From DAOTXN01 sp034435435 (GTDB taxonomy: Bacteria; Chloroflexota; Anaerolineae; S140-20), in NCBI GenBank assembly GCA_034435435.1, contig DAOTXN010000118.1, positions 1 through 51,103 of the forward strand: a stretch of 51,103 nucleotides of DNA, written 5' to 3'. This document shows, piece by piece, positions 17,230-24,691 of the stretch. The first letter of the stretch is position 1, and each line of letters starts with the position of its first letter. The translations under genes and the position numbers were made by a program. The notes beneath the pieces were generated by a model. It was not told the DNA's origin, made no database searches, and saw only the letters and a program-made list of their open reading frames with translations.

Positions 17230-17715
17230 CGTGCGCCCGTGGACCGGACGGGGTGCACCCGATGCTCGAGTGCGCTACAGTGCGTCGCTGGTTTGGCCCG
17301 ACGCAGGGCGCATCGCTATCAGCGAGTGGGTGTTGTCCGACACGTGGAACAGGGTGAATTTGCTGCCCCAGCACCGGTGGGTGGGCTATGTGCAGCGGGA
17401 CTTTTCCGCACATGAGCTTCGCCGGACCTCGGCCAAGCGAACTATTGGGCAGACAGCAGCAGCGCGTGGCTCTGGCCAGGGCGCTGGTCCGGTGGCCGGA
17501 GGTGTTGCTGCTGGACGAGCCTTTTGGGGCCCTCGACGCGCCCACTCGCAAGTGCGCGACCTGCAGCGCCGTTTCAGGCTGCCAACGCTGCTGATCACGC
17601 ACGACCTTTCGGAGGCCAGCCTAATCGCCGATCAGATCGCCATCTTTGGGCGGGTGCGTCAAAAGCGATGGCTCGACGCTGTTTTTCAAAACCCAAGAAT
17701 GCCTCAAGCCGGTAG
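17230..17715 (+). pseudogene. decayed ABC-transporter ATPase (ModC/CysA-like)
   Basis: Pieces of one ABC ATPase appear in order but in different frames: RPDAGRI-like and NLLPQHRWVGYVQRDF (about 17290-17405), then LLGRQQQRVALARALVRW with Walker B LLLDEPFGALDAPTR (about 17440-17550), then LQRRFRLPTLLITHDLSEAS and IADQIAIFGR with the switch His (about 17562-17655). The part between the Q-loop and the signature motif is missing, and at least two frameshifts are needed. The Walker A region is only faintly visible near 17240-17280. The phrases are closest to molybdate/sulfate-type importer ATPases. It lies beside a tungsten-type oxidoreductase gene. Confidence 0.85.
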
Positions 17716-17740
17716 ACGGGAGGACCTTATTGCACGGCGT

Positions 17741-19750
17741 CTATTTTTTCTGCTCCATCACGTCCATCGCAGCGGCCTTGTGTTCGGGATGGATGCCCGG
17801 CAGCGCCGCCGGGCCGGCCTCCAGCGCCTCCAGAATGCCCGCGCGTATTTCCTGCCAGTAGTCGCGGGCGGCGGCCCATTTGTCGGCCCGGAAACGGGCC
17901 AGCCATTCGTGCAGGGCCGGCTCTTTCAAATCCAGGCGCTCCCAGCTCTCCAGGTAGCCTTGGATGATGTCCACGGTGCGCTGGCTTTCCCAAAAGGCCA
18001 CGCCCTCGATTTCCTGCTCGCAGATGGCCTTGACCACCGCGAACTGGTGGGCCTGATAATCCAGCGCCAGGTCGTAGTGGCTGAGGATGATCTCGTCCAC
18101 GATAGCCTCGGCCCACTTGCGATGGAAACGGCAGATGCCGCTGTTCTCACTGTAAAACTCGTACACCATGCGCTCGACGCATTTGCGACCCAGCTCGCGC
18201 GGGGGCAGAAAATCCACGCCGTAATAATTGAAATACTTGCCCATCATGGGCATGGGGCTGAACATGCCGGGCACCCAGTATTGATTGGGAACCATGCAGC
18301 CCGCTGCGCCGTGAGCGGTATAGACGGCATAATCCACCGTGCGCCGGCCCGGCTCGACCAGGCCGTAGCGGGCGTCCAGCGCGCGGGCGGCGGCGCGTAT
18401 GCCTCGGCGAAAGATGGCTCCAGTGTCGCTGAACAGCAGCATGTCTACCACCGCGCGGGCATAGGCGGCGTTGCGGGCCGAATCGGCCACGACGTCAAAA
18501 TCATCTTCTCCGGCGCTAAAGTCGAAGCGCATCTGGTCGGCGGGAGGCAAGCCGAAATCCTGCGGCAGGATCAGGCCGCGGTGAACCAGTTCCATCACCC
18601 AACTCACCACGCCGCCGGTCTGGATGGCGTCAAAGCCCAGCGCGTCCACGTAATGATTCAGATCTTCGGCGGCCCGCTGATCGAACACTCCACACAGCGG
18701 CCCCAGGGCCTGATACGGCTCATAGTCCTTTTTATAGTGCACATACATCTTTTTGCAGGCTACCTGACACGGCTCGCCGCAGTGCCGAAAGTTCTTGGGT
18801 TCGATGATCTCTTGGTTGAACTGGCGCAAATAGTGGTCGAGAATGAAGGTCTGATGTTGACTCAGGCGAGCCTCGGCGCCGGCATAGACGGACTGGTAGT
18901 TAAAGCTGAACAGCCGTTCGTCGGCGGTTTTCATGTTCACGCCAAAGGTGCCGCCCGTGCGAAAGCCGGGCACATAGCGATACTTTTCCGTCGCGCCCAG
19001 GTCTACCTTGATCATCCGTTCGCCATAGTGGACCAGGAAATAGCCGTCAATCTCTTGCGAGTCTTTCAGGTCGGGGTCTTCCCAATCGCCGCCAAAAATA
19101 CACGCGGCGACGCGGTGTTTTTGTAGCAGACGGCTACCCAACCCGCCGCGTCCGGCCCAGTCGTCCACGGGGGTGATGCGCCCATCTTTGACGTGATTAG
19201 AGCCGATGACGCCCTCGACTGTGCGGCGCGCCGCCGGGCCGACGGCCAACACGCGCATCCAATCCCCGTCGTACTCGGCGGCGTAGCGGTCGAACACGGC
19301 CTGTTGCAGGGCATAAAAGCCGATCAGGCGGTTGCCGTCAGGGTCGGCGTAACCGGTCCACAGCAGGTCGGCGTTGACCGGCTCTAGCCGCACCTGGATT
19401 TCGCCGTGGTTGTGATTCAAAATGAGCACGCTGTCCTCGGGGGCGGCGCCGCTCAGACACACAAAATCCACGCCGACGCGGTGCATCACGTAGGCCCCGC
19501 CGCCCAGGCTGGAGATGTAGAACCCTTCCCAGGCCGGCGAGTAGGCGCAAAAGACCAGCCGACGCGAACCGGGGATGCGCGATCCGGCCAACGGCCCGCC
19601 GCCCCAGGTAAAGACGCTCGGATCCTCCTGGTAGCGCACCCAGCCGTAATCCACCGGCCCGACGATGCGCGGGTCGGTGATGCGGCGAATGTCGTATTCG
19701 CCGCTGGATAGGTCGATCAGCAATTCGCGCTGGTTCAGTTGGTAGGTCAT
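17741..19750 (-). CDS. aldehyde ferredoxin oxidoreductase family protein
   Basis: This 669-residue protein belongs to the tungsten-pterin aldehyde ferredoxin oxidoreductase family, which oxidizes aldehydes or related substrates with ferredoxin as acceptor. The N-terminal domain has FTWGGGPLAGSRIPGSRRLVF and SLGGGAYVMHRVGVD. DWAGRGGLGSRLLQKHRVAA (about 198-216) matches the family's glycine-rich RGGLG segment. Candidate 4Fe-4S ligands are Cys324, Cys328 and Cys332 (CGEPCQVAC) and Cys540 (SGICRF). The first spacing is C-x3-C rather than the usual C-x2-C. It starts 18 bases after secF and could be read from the secDF promoter. Confidence 0.88.
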   Translation of the reverse strand: MTYQLNQRELLIDLSSGEYDIRRITDPRIVGPVDYGWVRYQEDPSVFTWGGGPLAGSRIPGSRRLVFCAYSPAWEGFYISSLGGGAYVMHRVGVDFVCLSGAAPEDSVLILNHNHGEIQVRLEPVNADLLWTGYADPDGNRLIGFYALQQAVFDRYAAEYDGDWMRVLAVGPAARRTVEGVIGSNHVKDGRITPVDDWAGRGGLGSRLLQKHRVAACIFGGDWEDPDLKDSQEIDGYFLVHYGERMIKVDLGATEKYRYVPGFRTGGTFGVNMKTADERLFSFNYQSVYAGAEARLSQHQTFILDHYLRQFNQEIIEPKNFRHCGEPCQVACKKMYVHYKKDYEPYQALGPLCGVFDQRAAEDLNHYVDALGFDAIQTGGVVSWVMELVHRGLILPQDFGLPPADQMRFDFSAGEDDFDVVADSARNAAYARAVVDMLLFSDTGAIFRRGIRAAARALDARYGLVEPGRRTVDYAVYTAHGAAGCMVPNQYWVPGMFSPMPMMGKYFNYYGVDFLPPRELGRKCVERMVYEFYSENSGICRFHRKWAEAIVDEIILSHYDLALDYQAHQFAVVKAICEQEIEGVAFWESQRTVDIIQGYLESWERLDLKEPALHEWLARFRADKWAAARDYWQEIRAGILEALEAGPAALPGIHPEHKAAAMDVMEQKK

Positions 19751-19768
19751 GGGGCGTTCCCGGGGGAG

Positions 19769-20716
19769 TTACGCCGTCATTCGACGTCGTCGCCAGATCG
19801 CAAATCGCCCCAAATCTCCCTCTTCCCACGCTACCAGCAGCGGCACGGCGTTGAAAATCGACGAGTAGGTGCCGCTGAGCAAGCCGATCAGCAGAATCGC
19901 GATGAACTGCTTGATGCTGGCCCCGCCAAACAACAGAATGGCAATCATCACAAAGATGGCGTTGAGCTGTGTGGCTAGCGAGCGGTGCAGGGTCTCCAAC
20001 AAGCTGCGGTTGGCGATGGTCTCAAAGCTCTCGCCGCGCCGTTTGGGAATGTTTTCGCGGATGCGGTCGAACACCACGATGGTGTCTTGCACCGAAAAGC
20101 CGATCACGGTGAGCATGGCGGTGAGGAACAGCGCGTCCACTTCCCAACCGAACAGGATGCCCAAGATAGACATCACACCCATGGTCACCAGGATATCGTG
20201 GATCATGGCGGCGATGGCGCACACGCCGTAGCGGAACGAGCGCCCCACCCGCCGAAAGGCCCACACGATAAAGAACAGAATGACGCCGGCGGCCACGGCC
20301 ACGGCGATGGCTGCCGAGCGGGTTACCTCCTGGCTGATGGCCGGGCTGACGCTATCGACCGACGACGCGGCCTTGTCCACTGGCGCGACCTCTTCCGACA
20401 GTTTGGCAATGATCTCTTCGGCAGTGTCAGACGCGACGAATTTGGTGCGCACCTGCCAGGTGTTTTCCTCAGCTCTACCCAGATGGGTGACGGCAGGGTT
20501 GTTCTGTCCAAAGGACTCGAACACATCGCGGATGGCATCCTCGTCGGCGGGGCTTTGTAGCTTGAGCACGAATTTGCTGCCGCTTTCAAAGTCCACGCCC
20601 AGGCGCACCGGCGTGCCATATTGTATCAGCGAGTAAATCATGGCGACGATGCCGGGCACAATGACCAGCGTCGAGATCAAAAAGTACCAGCGACGTTTTT
20701 GGACAATATTGTACAT
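19769..20716 (-). CDS. secF: protein translocase subunit SecF
   Basis: This 315-residue membrane protein is the SecF half of the SecDF complex, which uses the ion gradient to help pull proteins across the membrane after SecA/SecYEG. It has one N-terminal membrane segment (about residues 10-30), a periplasmic-side domain with GVDFESGSKFVLKL, and a C-terminal block of five hydrophobic segments with DTIVVFDRIREN, the SecF signature. A strong TAGGAGGAA site precedes its ATG, 9 bases after secD. Confidence 0.95.
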   Translation of the reverse strand: MYNIVQKRRWYFLISTLVIVPGIVAMIYSLIQYGTPVRLGVDFESGSKFVLKLQSPADEDAIRDVFESFGQNNPAVTHLGRAEENTWQVRTKFVASDTAEEIIAKLSEEVAPVDKAASSVDSVSPAISQEVTRSAAIAVAVAAGVILFFIVWAFRRVGRSFRYGVCAIAAMIHDILVTMGVMSILGILFGWEVDALFLTAMLTVIGFSVQDTIVVFDRIRENIPKRRGESFETIANRSLLETLHRSLATQLNAIFVMIAILLFGGASIKQFIAILLIGLLSGTYSSIFNAVPLLVAWEEGDLGRFAIWRRRRMTA

Positions 20717-20725
20717 AGTTTCCTC

Positions 20726-22216
20726 CTAGACCCCCAGCAGGCGCGGGTGGTCGCGCAGCCGCTCGCCGATCAAGTGGAATGTCAGTCGCAAAAACGTGCG
20801 TGTGACGATGACGGCGGTGAACATGCTCATCATCACGCCGATAGCCAGGGTAATGGCGAAGCCCTTGACGGCCGGCGCGCCGATGAGCCGCAGCCCCAGC
20901 ACGCTAAAGCCAGAGCCGAGCCAGTATAGAATGGCGCAGATGATGAGGGTCGAGATGTTCGAGTCGCGGATAGAGGTCCAGGCGCGGTCGAATCCGGCCT
21001 CGATGGCGGCGTGCAGGCCCCGCCCGCGCCGCAGCTCTTCTTTCATGCGCTCAAAAATCAAGATGTTGGCGTCTACGGCCATGCCCGTAGAGAGCAAAAA
21101 ACCGGTGATGCCGGGCAGCGTCAGCGTGACAGGGAGCAAGCGAAATATAGCCAGGTTCAACAGGGCATAGATGATGAGCGCCAGACTGGCCAGCCCACCG
21201 GGCAGCCGGTAATAGATAACCATAAACAGCAACACGGTGATCAATCCGATGACCCCAGCGGTGATGCTCTTGTCCACCGATTCGGCCCCCAGCGTCGCGC
21301 CGATGCTGCGCTGCGATTCGACCGCCAGCGGCACGGGCAGCGCGCCATACTGGAGCTGAATGCCCAGGCTGCGGGCGGCTTGATAGGTAAAGTCGCCCGT
21401 GATGCGCCCCGCGCCGTCGGGGATGGCGCTCTGGATTTGCGGGCTGGAGACGACGATGCCGTCCAGCACGATGGTCAGGTATTGGCCGACGTGACTGCTG
21501 GTATACTCGGCAAAGCGTTGGGCTGCGTCGCCTTGCATCTCAAAAGCCACGTAAAACTCACCCGTGGTCGGGTCTTGGGCCGGGAAGGCGCGCTTCAAGT
21601 CGCGCCCGGTAAAAACGGTCTCATAAGTCGTCTCTTGTTCGGGAAACAGCGGCGTGGTGGGCGAGACGGTTTCGCTGCCGGTAAGGGTGGCGGTGTCGGT
21701 GAGCGTCGGTGTGTTATACGTCGTGCGCACGGACAGGCCCGCCGGCAGCGGAGTCAGACCGGTGTCGATGAACTCTAGCAGGCCGGTTTCTTTGATGGTG
21801 CTGATGGCCAGCTCGGGATCTTCCACACCGGGTAGCTCAACCACGACCCGGTCGGCGCCCTGCGTCTGTACCAGCGCCTCGGCCAATCCCAACCCGTTGA
21901 CGCGGCGCTCGATGATGTTGCGAGCGGTCTCGATAGAGGCGGACACCAGCGCCTGCGCTTCTTCCTCGCTCTCAGCCGCCTCGGCCTCAACCGGCACGGC
22001 CTGGAGCACGATCTGTACACCACCCTGCAAGTCCAGGCCCTGGCGGATACGCAGCGGGTCGGCGTCGGTGGTGCGGTTGTAGTTTTTGCTCTCCTCTGAC
22101 TGCCACACCAACAGATTGTTGACTCCCTGGGGGTGTGTAATGGGCAGGTTGATCCACACAGCGAGCAGCGTGAGGATGACAATGACGACAAACCATATAG
22201 CGTCGCGATCTCTCAT
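20726..22216 (-). CDS. secD: protein translocase subunit SecD
   Basis: This 496-residue membrane protein is the SecD half of SecDF. It has an N-terminal membrane segment (residues 7-24), GLDLQGGVQIVLQAV, a large external domain and five C-terminal hydrophobic segments including GMAVDANILIFERMKEEL. The ATG at 22216 follows GGAGAAAA and begins MRDRDAIWFVVIV; the longer reading from 22393 would extend through the promoter. Gene order secD-secF is standard. Confidence 0.95.
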   Translation of the reverse strand: MRDRDAIWFVVIVILTLLAVWINLPITHPQGVNNLLVWQSEESKNYNRTTDADPLRIRQGLDLQGGVQIVLQAVPVEAEAAESEEEAQALVSASIETARNIIERRVNGLGLAEALVQTQGADRVVVELPGVEDPELAISTIKETGLLEFIDTGLTPLPAGLSVRTTYNTPTLTDTATLTGSETVSPTTPLFPEQETTYETVFTGRDLKRAFPAQDPTTGEFYVAFEMQGDAAQRFAEYTSSHVGQYLTIVLDGIVVSSPQIQSAIPDGAGRITGDFTYQAARSLGIQLQYGALPVPLAVESQRSIGATLGAESVDKSITAGVIGLITVLLFMVIYYRLPGGLASLALIIYALLNLAIFRLLPVTLTLPGITGFLLSTGMAVDANILIFERMKEELRRGRGLHAAIEAGFDRAWTSIRDSNISTLIICAILYWLGSGFSVLGLRLIGAPAVKGFAITLAIGVMMSMFTAVIVTRTFLRLTFHLIGERLRDHPRLLGV

Positions 22217-22310
22217 GGGTTTTTCTCCGGCAGGCTGATGCAATCTTGGCAGGCGCGCAACTCGCGTCCTGACAAACAAAATCCGCCCGGTTGCGGCGGC
22301 AAACGGGAGC

Positions 22311-22339
22311 ATTATAGTGCAGGGAGAGGGTTCTGTCAA
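22311..22339 (-). promoter_or_regulatory. consensus sigma70 promoter of secDF
   Basis: On the minus strand TTGACA (22339-22334) and TATAAT (22316-22311) are both perfect and separated by 17 bases. It lies about 95 bases before the secD ATG and probably drives secD, secF and perhaps the oxidoreductase gene. Confidence 0.85.
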
Positions 22340-22426
22340 GCGCAGGAGCATTTGGCTGAAACGCAAAAGGCACAGAGGACGCTGACCATCCATCAGCGCC
22401 CTCTGTCCGCCAGCGCCCCAGTGGTC

Positions 22427-23572
22427 CTAATTCGACGCCAGCTCCTGGCCCGGTCTCACTTGCACCCACACGGCGTCGGTTGCCCAATTGTACAGCCATC
22501 TGGCGTCCAAGGGGGCCAGGTTCACACAGCCGTGGCTATGCCGATAGCCAAAACTATTGTGCCAGTAAGCCCCGTGCAGCGCGATGTCCGCGTTGAAATA
22601 CAACGTCCAGGGCACGTCTTCCAAGAAATAATAGTCGGGCCGATTGTATGCGCCGCTCATCTTGCCCGCCTCGACCTTGCGCCACACCTGAAACAATCCC
22701 GGCGGGGTGTTCCAGCCGGGCAGGCCGCTGGAGACCAGCGTAGCGTAGACCATGCGGTCGCCTACATAGGCAGCCAGGGTCTGCTCGAACAGGTTCACGT
22801 CGATCCAGGCCGCGCCCGCATCCACCCCCGCCGGCAGCGGGGCAAGCTCTACCTTGGCCACGGCGGTTTGGATGATCCACTGATCGGGGCCGATGAGGTA
22901 CCACACCTGATCGCCGACCTGCTCGGCGGCAAAGATTTGCACCCGCTCGTAGCGCCCGTACACCGGCGCGTCGGCGTTGAGCTCGCCGCCGGGCGTGCGC
23001 AAGGGCTGCACCGCCGTCAGAATCCAGGCAAATGGGCGTTCGGGCTGCTCGGCCAGCGCCACACCCTGAAACGCAGACGGACGATAAAATGCCAGCGCTT
23101 CGGCCGGCACATATTCGCCCGGGTTGATTTGATAATAGTCGCGCCCCTCATACGTGGTCGCGCCTTGCACACTGACCCACACATAGCCCACGCCCAGCCG
23201 GCGCTTGGGCGGCAGGCCGTAAACCGCTTCGATAGGATGGCTATAGACCGGGGCGTCATCCTGTATCACCTGGGCGTAGGTCAAGGGAGTGACGTTGCCT
23301 TCCGCTGGTTGAATAGGATGAATAGCCAGTTCGGGTAAGGGGTTGGGCAGGCGAATGTTGGCGATGCGGGCGGCGGTGGTGGCGGGGCCATAAGGCGGGC
23401 AGGCCAGTTGGTTCTGCCACACCAGACGGTCGGTGCAAATCGTGCCGTCATCACCCAGAGGATTGTGTGCTCCTCGGTTTGGTTGCGGGGGAGCGGCCTC
23501 GACATTTCCTGGAGGCGCAAGCATAACACACACAAGTGACAATATACATAACAACAAAGCACGGCGAAACAT
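22427..23572 (-). CDS. L,D-transpeptidase (YkuD domain), secreted
   Basis: This 381-residue protein has an N-terminal signal peptide (MFRRALLLCILSLVCVML), an extracellular middle region and a C-terminal YkuD domain. The catalytic motif is complete: HGAYWHN at 333-339, then YRHSHGCVNL with His347 and nucleophile Cys349. Such enzymes form 3-3 cross-links in peptidoglycan or attach proteins to it. It follows secDF's promoter region in a separate minus-strand unit. An 8-bp inverted repeat lies just upstream of its start. Confidence 0.92.
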   Translation of the reverse strand: MFRRALLLCILSLVCVMLAPPGNVEAAPPQPNRGAHNPLGDDGTICTDRLVWQNQLACPPYGPATTAARIANIRLPNPLPELAIHPIQPAEGNVTPLTYAQVIQDDAPVYSHPIEAVYGLPPKRRLGVGYVWVSVQGATTYEGRDYYQINPGEYVPAEALAFYRPSAFQGVALAEQPERPFAWILTAVQPLRTPGGELNADAPVYGRYERVQIFAAEQVGDQVWYLIGPDQWIIQTAVAKVELAPLPAGVDAGAAWIDVNLFEQTLAAYVGDRMVYATLVSSGLPGWNTPPGLFQVWRKVEAGKMSGAYNRPDYYFLEDVPWTLYFNADIALHGAYWHNSFGYRHSHGCVNLAPLDARWLYNWATDAVWVQVRPGQELASN

Positions 23573-23594
23573 GACTCGATCTCCATGAGGCGTC

Positions 23595-23626
23595 GGTAAA
23601 ATTGGATACTGAAGGTTGATTTTACC
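23595..23626. promoter_or_regulatory. inverted repeat upstream of the L,D-transpeptidase gene
   Basis: GGTAAAAT (23595-23602) and ATTTTACC (23619-23626) form a perfect 8-bp inverted repeat with a 16-base spacer, 23 bases before the start codon. Its arms could be an operator, or parts of a -10 box (TAAAAT on the minus strand). No matching -35 box is clear. Confidence 0.4.
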
Positions 23627-23746
23627 ACAGGTCGGCGTGAGCGTCTAGACCAGTACCCGGCGCTCGGAATACGACTCACAGTCGCCAAACCGCTGATTGT
23701 CCCATTTAATCCCGAAATTTCATACCGATTTGCTCGAATTTAACCC

Positions 23747-23774
23747 TTGACAAATAGAATATTTGTTCTATAAT
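23747..23774 (+). promoter_or_regulatory. consensus sigma70 promoter of the VOC gene
   Basis: TTGACA (23747-23752) and TATAAT (23769-23774), both perfect, are spaced by 16 bases in an AT-rich tract. Transcription would start near 23781 and run through the palindromic element before reaching the VOC gene. Confidence 0.8.
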
Positions 23775-23796
23775 AAAATATCTCATATCCGCTTTT

Positions 23797-23902
23797 CTAG
23801 CCGTCTGTCGGAGAGACGTAATTTAGCCCCTTGCGGGCGTACAAAATGGGCGCAAAACGGGCGCAAGGCCCTATATTACAGGGTTCTCCGATAGGCTGCT
23901 AG
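23797..23902. mobile_element. 106-bp palindromic MITE-like element, copy 1
   Basis: This element begins and ends with CTAG and has imperfect terminal inverted repeats (CTAGCCGTCTGTCGGAGAG against CTAGCAGCCTATCGGAGAA). Its inner arms (GTAATTTAGCCCCTTG and CAAGGCCCTATATTAC) also pair, so nearly the whole unit could fold into one hairpin. A second copy lies in opposite orientation at 41910-42026. It encodes no protein. It is inserted between the promoter at 23747 and the ribosome-binding site at 23911. Confidence 0.85.
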
Positions 23903-23923
23903 TATTTGAAAGGAGTCAGAAAA

Positions 23924-24289
23924 ATGTCCAACCATCCTATCGTCCATGTCGAGTTTTCAACTAGAGACCGCGCCGAATCAGCCAGGTTTTACGGCGAAAT
24001 CTTTGATTGGAAGATTCAAGACATGCCTGAGATGAACTATACCACCTTCGACCCAGGCACTCCTCCGGGCGGCGGTTTCAACCCTGTAGGCGAAATGGCC
24101 AAAGCTGGCGACGTGTTCGTTTATATCTTGACCGACGACATAGAGGCCACGCTGGCCCAGGTTGAAAAGAGAGGCGGCAAGACCGTGGCGCCCAAGAGCG
24201 AAATTCCCGGCATGGGTTGGTTCGGTGTCTTTTCCGACCCCACCGGGAACATGGTGGGGCTGTACACCAGTATGGGTGAGCCAAGTTGA
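23924..24289 (+). CDS. VOC-family (glyoxalase/bleomycin-resistance-fold) protein
   Basis: This 121-residue protein has the single-domain vicinal oxygen chelate layout: HPIVHVEFSTRDRAESARFY at the start, a middle strand ending FNPVGEM, and the second beta-alpha motif VFVYILTDDIEATLAQVEKRGGK, ending GWFGVFSDPTGNMVGLYTS. Members bind a metal or small molecule; the substrate cannot be read from sequence. The ATG at 23924 follows AGGAG. A palindromic element occupies its presumed 5' untranslated leader and a terminator follows the gene. Confidence 0.9.
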   Translation: MSNHPIVHVEFSTRDRAESARFYGEIFDWKIQDMPEMNYTTFDPGTPPGGGFNPVGEMAKAGDVFVYILTDDIEATLAQVEKRGGKTVAPKSEIPGMGWFGVFSDPTGNMVGLYTSMGEPS

Positions 24290-24327
24290 CGGACGCTTGA
24301 CGCATTCAATTTTAACCTGGAAAATAC

Positions 24328-24359
24328 AAATCCCGCCGCGCTGGCTTCGGCGGGATTTT
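24328..24359 (+). terminator. Rho-independent terminator after the VOC gene
   Basis: AAATCCCGCCG pairs perfectly with CGGCGGGATTT around a 9-base loop and ends in a short T-run. It lies 38 bases after the VOC stop codon. Confidence 0.8.
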
Positions 24360-24401
24360 GTGAATTCGTAGCAAGATCACTCATGAGGAGGGCAAGTCGA
24401 A

Positions 24402-24686
24402 ATGGAAGATCGAATCCTGACCCAACATCCGCAGGGCAAAGCCGGCGTCAACATCAGTCGGACCAAGTATGCAACGATCAAAGCTGCCATCTTGGAGACG
24501 CTGCGCACCGACGGCGACGCGACCTTCGAAGACCTGGTCCGCCGGGTCGAACACAAGCTCACCGGGAGCTTTGACGGCTCGATTCCCTGGTACGTCACGA
24601 CGGTCAAATTGGACCTGGAAGCGCGCGGCCTCATCGAGCGCGTTCCCCAGTCCAATCCTCAAAGGCTCCGAGTGATTGGAGAATAA
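24402..24686 (+). CDS. small conserved protein (DUF6958-like, winged-helix-like)
   Basis: This 94-residue protein reads HPQGKAGVNISRTKYATIK, then helices, then SIPWYVTTVKLDLEARGLIERV, a pattern I associate with the DUF6958 family. The helix-helix-strand order suggests a winged-helix fold, but DNA binding is not shown. GAGGAGG lies 11 bases before the ATG. It converges on priA with a 5-base gap. Confidence 0.75.
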   Translation: MEDRILTQHPQGKAGVNISRTKYATIKAAILETLRTDGDATFEDLVRRVEHKLTGSFDGSIPWYVTTVKLDLEARGLIERVPQSNPQRLRVIGE

Positions 24687-24691
24687 GAACT

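Noticed and set aside
17135..19126. A 663-codon plus-strand open frame
   Set aside because: It is antisense to the aldehyde ferredoxin oxidoreductase gene; only its first part overlaps a genuine but broken ABC ATPase.
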